IMG/VR virus record: IMGVR_UViG_3300035070_000507
Location: 1-25,315 of that record
Strand: one strand, 5' to 3'
Length of the DNA stretch: 25,315 bases
DNA from: a virus
Shown: positions 20,012 through 25,315 of the stretch, piece by piece
Position numbering within the stretch: position 1 is the stretch's first letter
How the letters are laid out: every line of letters begins with the position of its first letter
Notes under the pieces: generated by a model
The model's input: only the letters and a program-made list of their open reading frames with translations
What the model was told of the DNA's origin: nothing
Databases searched by the model: none
Position numbers and translations under genes: made by a program

Positions 20012-20557
20012 TTATACAATAGTGAATCCAGCAGCAGTAATGTTCGCAGCAGCACTATTTCCTACAACTGCAACATTAATGAAATTAGCAGGTGCTTTTT
20101 CCATACCTGTAAAACTTAGAGTATATCCACTCATATCAGCCATAGCTCCACCTGTTACTACAGTACCTCCTGTTACGTCAGCACCATACTCAGCTCCAGC
20201 TAAGAATACATTCCCGTTATTGTCTTCGATAAGAATGTTTGGTCTTCCGAAAGATAATAATTTAATAGTATTGTGGTCTTCTTTAGTTAATTTTTTAAGT
20301 GTCAACTCTAACACTTGCTCGAAAGCAGTAGTTCCATTCTCTCTACTTGATTGAATGTTTTCTGTATAGGTAGAGTTTCCTCTAACTTCGTATTTGTAAG
20401 CACTTGGAGAGCCAGCTACAGCATCAATTACATCTGTATCTGTACCATCGTATGTTATACTGGTTATATCTCCAAAATTTACAAAATAAACAGCATTGAT
20501 TCCTCCAACACTATCTTTACAAGGTTCTGTTCTACCTAAAGTAATATCACAAGCCAT
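20012..20557 (-). CDS. Tail-tube-like major structural protein
   Basis: The 181-aa protein starts MACDITLGRTEPCKDSVGGI and includes YKYEVRGNSTYTENIQSSRENGTT and LTLKKLTKEDHNTIKLL, followed by FLAGAEYGADVTGGTV and MSGYTLSFTGMEKAPANF. I recall this conserved set in an abundant structural protein of Bacteroidota phages. The beta-rich pattern, size and own terminator fit a major tail protein that polymerises into the tube. The assignment to the tail tube rather than a head accessory is inferred. It follows the MCP gene and its terminator. Confidence 0.7.
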   Translation of the reverse strand: MACDITLGRTEPCKDSVGGINAVYFVNFGDITSITYDGTDTDVIDAVAGSPSAYKYEVRGNSTYTENIQSSRENGTTAFEQVLELTLKKLTKEDHNTIKLLSFGRPNILIEDNNGNVFLAGAEYGADVTGGTVVTGGAMADMSGYTLSFTGMEKAPANFINVAVVGNSAAANITAAGFTIV

Positions 20558-20584
20558 AATATTTATTTTTTATTTATTAGTTAT

Positions 20585-20620
20585 AAAAAAAGGGATAGGT
20601 AGTAATTACCCACCCCTTTT
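20585..20620 (-). terminator. Strong intrinsic terminator after the major capsid gene
   Basis: A 14-pair stem (arms 20588-20601 and 20607-20620, including G-T wobbles) with a 5-base loop is followed by T7 on the minus strand. The A/T ends of the stem could also allow some termination in the other direction. It lies 20 bases after the MCP stop. Confidence 0.9.
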
Positions 20621-20639
20621 CTGTTTATTTATTTGAATC

Positions 20640-21572
20640 TTAGATTCCGTAAGTTACGATATCTTCAACAACTCCGTACTGTACACCAGCAGTAAATCTC
20701 ATAATGATTCTTACGTTTTGAGAACCATCTAAGTCAGCCATATCTAAAACTTTTACTTCTTGGTGGTCTGATAATAAACCAGTTCCAAATTGTAAGTTAT
20801 CTTTAGTAGTTGCTACAGCAGTATTTGCTGCTAATCCGTTAGCCATAAAGATTTTTACACCATCAAAGTATAAGATGTTGATGTCTTGGTTGTTTCCTTG
20901 AGAACCTACACCAGCAGCACCTTGTCCTCCAGATTGGAATCCTCCTAATGCTCTCTTGTATGCTCTAAAGATGTTTTGAGATACATAGATAAACAAATCG
21001 TCTCTACCATATAAAGCAGAAGGGATTTGGTCAACAACTTTTCCTAATTCCTCTATTACGTTAGCAGCAGTTACAGTAGTTCCTGTAATTTGTTGTGCAG
21101 CTGGTAAAGCAGCATCAGCAGCTAATAAAGTAGAGAATCCATCAAATGAACCTTCTCCATCTGCTCCTGCCCATATGTTCTGCTCATTCTTTTGTGCTAC
21201 TTTAGAAGCAACATAAGAGATTAAGTAGTCTTGGAAAGAAGATGGTAAGTTGTCAAATGCAGAATATCCCATTTGGATTGCATCCCAATCAGAACGGAAA
21301 TCTTTCTTACATAGTTCTAAGTTAACTTGTAGTTCCTTTGGTTCAAGGATTCTTTCAGTTAAAGTCAAAGTTGAAGTATCAGAAAAGTCGCAAGTACCAT
21401 TTTTGGTAATTCCATCTAATTCTAATCTTTTTACAACTTCTTTAAATTTTACATTTGGTCGGATAGTTAATCCACCATTTGCGATAGTGTTACCTGATAA
21501 TAATGCAGCAGAAATATATTTCCCTGCTGATTCTCCAGCGTAAGTAGTAGTAATACTTGTAGTAGTAGCCAT
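20640..21572 (-). CDS. Major capsid protein (HK97-fold candidate)
   Basis: The 310-aa protein follows the scaffold-like gene and precedes a strong terminator, as expected for the most abundant virion protein. It has a Thr/Ser-rich N-terminal arm (MATTTSITTTYAGESAGKYI), long strands (LTLTERILEPKELQVNLELCKKDF), an A-domain-like region rich in Gly/Gln (GGFQSGGQGAAGVGSQGNNQ, near 216-235) and a C-terminal FTAGVQYGVVEDIV strand. This is typical of HK97-type capsids. No separate delta domain is obvious, which fits with use of a scaffold encoded next door. Confidence 0.9.
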   Translation of the reverse strand: MATTTSITTTYAGESAGKYISAALLSGNTIANGGLTIRPNVKFKEVVKRLELDGITKNGTCDFSDTSTLTLTERILEPKELQVNLELCKKDFRSDWDAIQMGYSAFDNLPSSFQDYLISYVASKVAQKNEQNIWAGADGEGSFDGFSTLLAADAALPAAQQITGTTVTAANVIEELGKVVDQIPSALYGRDDLFIYVSQNIFRAYKRALGGFQSGGQGAAGVGSQGNNQDINILYFDGVKIFMANGLAANTAVATTKDNLQFGTGLLSDHQEVKVLDMADLDGSQNVRIIMRFTAGVQYGVVEDIVTYGI

Positions 21573-21584
21573 TGTTTACAATTT

Positions 21585-22061
21585 TTAATTAAATAACATT
21601 CTATTGACTCTTTGTTCAATAGTCATAGGTTGATTTAGGTTTGATAATAAATTCTTTTTAGTCTCTATCGAGTTCTCTGGAGAGTGTACAACTTCTTCTA
21701 CATCCTCAGATAATTCAACTTCTTCTTGTTTTGATAACTCCTCTGGAATGTCCTTTACATCACCCATTGGCTTATCTTCGATTAACGCTTTAATCATAGA
21801 AAGTAGTTCTGCTTTTACTGCTGATAATTCATCAGAAGTAGCGTAACTCATAGAAGGAGCTTCAACTTCCTCTTCGATTACAACCTCTTCTACTGGTTCT
21901 TCAGCAAGTACAACTTCTTCTACTTCCTCTTTAACTTCTTCAGTTACTTCCTCTGTAGATAATTCTACTGACTCTTCAACTGCGATGTCTTCAACTTTCA
22001 ATTCTTCCTTAGAAAGATTTAAAAGGTCTTTAACATTGTTAAGGATTTCTGTTGCTTTCAT
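21585..22061 (-). CDS. Acidic scaffold-like protein
   Basis: The 158-aa protein is extremely acidic: residues 20-70 are nearly all Glu, Val and Thr (EEVTEEVKEEVEEVVLAEEP, and similar). A short helix (YATSDELSAVKAELLSMIKA, near 73-92) follows, with a second acidic stretch. A basic C-terminal segment (TIEQRVNRMLFN) is the type of end that contacts the coat protein in scaffolds. Its position between protease and MCP is the classical scaffold place. The repeated Glu codons make it a low-complexity gene. A capsid decoration role is less likely. Confidence 0.78.
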   Translation of the reverse strand: MKATEILNNVKDLLNLSKEELKVEDIAVEESVELSTEEVTEEVKEEVEEVVLAEEPVEEVVIEEEVEAPSMSYATSDELSAVKAELLSMIKALIEDKPMGDVKDIPEELSKQEEVELSEDVEEVVHSPENSIETKKNLLSNLNQPMTIEQRVNRMLFN

Positions 22062-22110
22062 ACTTATTGGTTTATATTAATATAACTATTTAAAAATTTA
22101 CTGTCTTATT

Positions 22111-22245
22111 TTACTCTTCTGATTCCTTGTGAATCGAGCCTATACCTTGCTTCCAATAATCAGGTGCTTTACACTTGCTATTGTTTTTATTCTTATCACA
22201 CTTTATAGAATAAGTGTTTCTGCACTTGCAATAAACTGCTCTCAT
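22111..22245 (-). CDS. Small Cys-rich peptide, 44 aa
   Basis: The frame starts MRAVYCKCRNTYSIKCDKNK and continues KCKAPDYWKQG. Four cysteines (C6, C8, C16, C25) could bind one zinc ion. The ATG at 22245 is one base after the stop of the protease gene, so it is translated together with it. It lies in the region between protease and scaffold, where such short proteins are rarely annotated. No function is known. Confidence 0.7.
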   Translation of the reverse strand: MRAVYCKCRNTYSIKCDKNKNNSKCKAPDYWKQGIGSIHKESEE

Positions 22246-22246
22246 A

Positions 22247-23266
22247 CTATTTATCTATTTGCTTTAGTTTTCTAATTGCCCATTCAACTCCACTTGTTCC
22301 TCCCCAAGCATCCCACATAATACCTCCACACCCTTCCGAGTAAGGTACGTCTTTATGTTGCTGATGTCTTTTAAAAGAAGCCATTCTTGCAATAGTTTCT
22401 CTACTTATAGCTTTTCCACTTGCTAATTGGTTTGCTCTTGTCCACCCTACACTTGTACCACAAGAACTTCCGTTCTCTTTCTTATATTTCAAAGCCTTCT
22501 TAGCATTGTTCTTTGCACTTTGAGGATAATCACTATAAGATTTTAATTCTTGTTCTTTGTATTCGTTTGGTTTACTATGTACCCAACCTTTTTTAGTGTA
22601 CTTATCGTGTTCCTCCTTATCAACTATCTTAACTTCATCACCAGTTTTAGGGTCATACATAAAGTGAGGATATTCTACCAACTCTTCTTTGAGCATATTC
22701 TTTATTTGCTCTAATACATCAGCAGCTTCTATCTCCTCAACATCTTCTACGTTATCGCTAAACATACCTTCTATACTTAATCCTAAGTATTTACCAGCTT
22801 TCACATCTTCCCATACCTCATCGTTATCTATCTTCATAGTAACTGCCCAAGCACCTTGTACTGCATTTAATCCGTATAGAGCAGTCTTGTCCTTATTAGG
22901 GTCTTCTACTATCCAAGATTCTATCACAGAAACACCACTTGTCATTTGGTCATCGTGTTCTAATGTTGCATTGTTTATTTTAAGACGTTTTAAGTACAGT
23001 TCAGAGGCTTTTCTTACAGTGTCTTTAGAGAACACTATATTGTATTCGTAATCGCCTCTACGTCTGTATATCAGCTTATCTGGAACTAACGCAAGTCCAA
23101 CTATAATTCTTTTATCAGAATCTATTGTTTTGAACTCTACTTTATGTTTGCTTAATGCAATAAAGTTTTCTTCTATCGCAGGAGACTCAACCAAAGAGAT
23201 AGCTTCAATACCATCTTCTTCTCTTGACTCATCTATAAACAATTCTATTGTATCTAATCCTTCCAT
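22247..23266 (-). CDS. XkdF-like prohead protease with C-terminal domain
   Basis: Residues 1-170 resemble the XkdF-type serine protease: ISLVESPAIEENF (23-35), a long beta region, NNATLEHDDQ with His104, and KYLGLSIEG with Ser164, the likely catalytic pair. It should trim capsid and scaffold proteins during maturation. YPHFMYDPKTGDEVKIVDKE and HDKYTKKGWVHSKP form a linker. A further domain from about 244 includes DYPQSAKNNAKKAL, SCGTSVGWTRANQLAS and WDAWGGTSGVEW. That tail recurs in other phage structural proteins, as I recall. It lies between the tape measure and the scaffold. Confidence 0.85.
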   Translation of the reverse strand: MEGLDTIELFIDESREEDGIEAISLVESPAIEENFIALSKHKVEFKTIDSDKRIIVGLALVPDKLIYRRRGDYEYNIVFSKDTVRKASELYLKRLKINNATLEHDDQMTSGVSVIESWIVEDPNKDKTALYGLNAVQGAWAVTMKIDNDEVWEDVKAGKYLGLSIEGMFSDNVEDVEEIEAADVLEQIKNMLKEELVEYPHFMYDPKTGDEVKIVDKEEHDKYTKKGWVHSKPNEYKEQELKSYSDYPQSAKNNAKKALKYKKENGSSCGTSVGWTRANQLASGKAISRETIARMASFKRHQQHKDVPYSEGCGGIMWDAWGGTSGVEWAIRKLKQIDK

Positions 23267-23317
23267 ATTTAACTTCTTTATATTATGTTAACTTAACTTG
23301 TTGTATTTTGTTTTATT

Positions 23318-25234
23318 TTAAGTACCTGCTTGACCTACAATCATACCGTCTAACTGTTGTTGAGTAGTAACGTCTCTTGATACTACATAAGCCTTTAATG
23401 GTTTACCAAACTGTGCTTGTATAGCGTTTATAAGTAAGTTTTCACCAGACCTACCTACTATGTTAAACGAAGGCTCAGAGCGTTCAGATGCTGAATCACT
23501 ACCACCATTTATAGCGGTTTGTATAGGTGTCTTGGCTGCTGAAGTTTGAAATTTTTGTCTTGAAATTGTAGCTACCTGAGCTAAACCAAATGCAATGGTA
23601 GGTAACGCTTGTGATAGCCTTGCAAGAAAACCACCTTTAGCATCTTTCATAACACCTATAGCAGCAGCAGATGTGTCCATTAAAGCGTTTGCTATATTTG
23701 ATGCCTTATTCATATCAAATTGTTTTTTAGCTATTTTCTCTTGCTTTACTCTTAGTTTTTCGTCATTTATAGCTATTTGATTTTGAATTTTAACCCTTTC
23801 ATCTTTTGATAGATTTTCGTTATTTAATCTATTATTTAGCTCTACATTTAAAGCGTTTGTTTTATTTTGCTCTACTGTTAACTCTCGTTTGAATTGAGCG
23901 TTCATAAAATCAGTCATACTTCCTAAAACTTCTTGTGATTTTGAGACAAACCCTTCTGCTCCCAACAACTTGTCTGTTAAAGCCATTTCAATAGCAATTT
24001 GTCTATTGTACTCAGCTATTGCAGCCTTAGTCTCATCACTTAATTCAACATTTATTAATTTATTTAAGTCTACTGGATTTTTACCTAATTCAACACCCAT
24101 AGCTTTCGCTACTGATTTAATTAACTTTTTCCCAAATTTAACTTGTTTATCAATACTTTTTGGTGTAAATAAAGTAAATGCTTTTGGTCTTTTACCCTTT
24201 GCACCTTTAGATTTTTTGTCAGGGTCTAAAGTCAATGATTGACTAAGTTCATCTATTTGTTCTAATATAGGTTCAGATTCATCTTTTATAGTTTTAAATA
24301 TATTTCCAAACCTTTGTTTTATAGTAACTGCATCCCCATCTTTTACTCTTTCCTCAACAAGTAAACCTAACCACCCTCCTTTATCAAGAAGGTATTTTTG
24401 CATTTTATCAAGCCTTTCCTTGTCGTCTTTAATAGATTTTATGTTATTAAGTTCATTTCTTTTAGATAAAACCTCTGAGTTTTCTTGAACAAGTTTGTCC
24501 ATTTCTATTCTACTCGCTTGAGCAAGGGCGTATAATTTTATCTTTCCCCTTACTAAATCTAAGTTTTCTCCATAATTAAAATCTTCTTCTTTTAAAGATG
24601 GAATTAACTTAATTAATTCTTGTGTGGCAACAGCTCTCTGTTCTTCACTTGATGTAATATCTTCAATAGTATCAACGTATTGATTAGCTACTAAAGCATT
24701 AGCGTAAACAGAAGAGGTTAAATCGTCTATACTTTTTTTTGCTTTTTCAGCACCTCCATAGAAAAAATCAAATGCAGATACGGCTGCTGTGATAGCGAAA
24801 ACAACACCAAGAGGACCCATTAACTGACTCCACATAAGTTTTAAAGCAGCAGTTAATCCACCTGCTTTAGTAGATGCAGTACCTAACTGAGAAACTAATT
24901 GAGTAATGTTATTCGCCATACCACGAATACCATAAGGTGCATCCGATATAACTCTTGACAATTCCATTGTAGCAGAAGTAGCACTACCTGTAGCGTCTTT
25001 AACTTGACTTTGAGTATTAGCTAATTTTTCATACTCTTTTCTTGTTACATTTATACTTTTTAATGTAGCTCCTGAACCTGTTTTGCCTATAGTTTCATTT
25101 AGTTTTTTAGCAGATTTTTCAGCATTTTTAACCGTAAGGTCAATATCTTGAAATCCTTTTTGTGTAGATTTAAGTTTAATAATGTTACCATCATCATCAA
25201 CAACCACCTTAAATATAATCTTTTCTTCAGCCAT
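23318..25234 (-). CDS. Tail tape-measure-like protein
   Basis: The 638-aa protein is Ala/Lys-rich and mostly helical. It has a hydrophobic segment LMGPLGVVFAITAAVSAFDF (138-157) after GGLTAALKLMWSQ. There is a long coiled helical middle with charged repeats, and a second hydrophobic region near 535-560 (LPTIAFGLAQVATISRQKF). This layout is usual for tape measures. At about 0.15 nm per residue it would set a tail of nearly 100 nm, compatible with a siphovirus. Its place before the head genes is unusual, so a different large tail or injection protein is possible. Its start overlaps the upstream stop as TAATG. Confidence 0.8.
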   Translation of the reverse strand: MAEEKIIFKVVVDDDGNIIKLKSTQKGFQDIDLTVKNAEKSAKKLNETIGKTGSGATLKSINVTRKEYEKLANTQSQVKDATGSATSATMELSRVISDAPYGIRGMANNITQLVSQLGTASTKAGGLTAALKLMWSQLMGPLGVVFAITAAVSAFDFFYGGAEKAKKSIDDLTSSVYANALVANQYVDTIEDITSSEEQRAVATQELIKLIPSLKEEDFNYGENLDLVRGKIKLYALAQASRIEMDKLVQENSEVLSKRNELNNIKSIKDDKERLDKMQKYLLDKGGWLGLLVEERVKDGDAVTIKQRFGNIFKTIKDESEPILEQIDELSQSLTLDPDKKSKGAKGKRPKAFTLFTPKSIDKQVKFGKKLIKSVAKAMGVELGKNPVDLNKLINVELSDETKAAIAEYNRQIAIEMALTDKLLGAEGFVSKSQEVLGSMTDFMNAQFKRELTVEQNKTNALNVELNNRLNNENLSKDERVKIQNQIAINDEKLRVKQEKIAKKQFDMNKASNIANALMDTSAAAIGVMKDAKGGFLARLSQALPTIAFGLAQVATISRQKFQTSAAKTPIQTAINGGSDSASERSEPSFNIVGRSGENLLINAIQAQFGKPLKAYVVSRDVTTQQQLDGMIVGQAGT

Positions 25235-25314
25235 TATCTTGTTAGTTTTTTTCTTTTTATATTTGTTCTTAACTCTCTGAAATTAGAAGGCATTTCATAT
25301 AGTCCTTTAGCTAT
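25234..25314 (-). CDS. Partial CDS, C-terminal end of the gene preceding the tape measure
   Basis: One frame is open from the window edge to a TAA that shares bases with the tape-measure ATG (TAATG). The tail reads IAKGLYEMPSNFRELRTNIK then RKKLTR. Twenty-six basic residues are not enough to name it. By position it may be a tail assembly chaperone, as these often lie just before tape-measure genes, but this is inference only. Confidence 0.65.
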   Translation of the reverse strand: MAKGLYEMPSNFRELRTNIKRKKLTR

Positions 25315-25315
25315 A

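Noticed and set aside
20022-20539. Plus-strand frames antisense to the tail-tube gene, and similar ones over MCP, protease and tape measure
   Set aside because: They are shadows of real genes: no promoters, and all supported genes lie on the other strand.

Overview
The window is a gene-dense stretch of a tailed-phage (Caudoviricetes) genome. Every gene I can support lies on the minus strand, so transcription runs from the right end of the window to the left. The host is most likely a flavobacterium or close relative (Bacteroidota). The reasons are strong AT richness, recurrent promoters of the TTG-(19/20)-TAnnTTTG type, A-rich leaders without Shine-Dalgarno sequences, and several proteins of families typical of Bacteroidota phages (a DUF3127-type ssDNA-binding protein, the MACDIT... 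tail/structural protein, a portal with a CHHYW C-terminal domain). A tape-measure-like protein indicates a tailed phage, probably a siphovirus. No integrase, repressor, tRNA, IS element or CRISPR array was seen.

Layout in transcription order. (1) Structural module, about 25.3 to 15.4 kb: tail tape measure, XkdF-like prohead protease, a small Cys-rich peptide, an acidic scaffold-like protein, major capsid protein, terminator, tail-tube-like protein, terminator, a beta-rich small protein, portal, head-tail adaptor, two small proteins and a large fiber/spike protein with carbohydrate-binding-like regions. (2) Lysis module, about 15.35 to 13.85 kb: a conserved small protein, a small one-TM protein, an M15 peptidase, two small hydrophobic proteins and a 3-TM holin. 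(3) A 344-bp very AT-rich gap, then an M15 relative that has lost two of three zinc ligands. (4) DNA-metabolism module, about 12.9 to 5.47 kb: zinc ribbon, ERF annealing protein, SSB, RecA-like ATPase, metallophosphoesterase, PD-(D/E)XK-like protein, RusA resolvase, sigma-like factor, FEN-type exonuclease, DnaA-domain-IV-like protein and DUF3310. A perfect 33-bp inverted repeat (5418-5450 and 12961-12993) brackets this module, and each copy abuts a terminator. (5) ParB-like protein, DNA methyltransferase, HNH nuclease, small and large terminase, about 5.33 to 1.02 kb. (6) A non-coding stretch with four copies of an ATGTTTAATATGnnGGGG motif, then an operon of tiny ORFs.

How it fits together: the DNA module supplies replication and recombination functions, and the ParB/methyltransferase pair may modify or mark DNA. 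Terminase and HNH package DNA through the portal into capsids built by protease, scaffold and MCP. The holin and M15 peptidase release virions. Host-type promoters are found only left of about 13.7 kb. None is visible in the structural module, where intrinsic terminators follow the MCP and tail-tube genes. Many genes overlap as TAATG or ATGA, which suggests translational coupling. The order of the structural genes (tape measure before capsid, portal after the tail-tube candidate, terminase about 15 kb away) differs from the usual siphovirus order.
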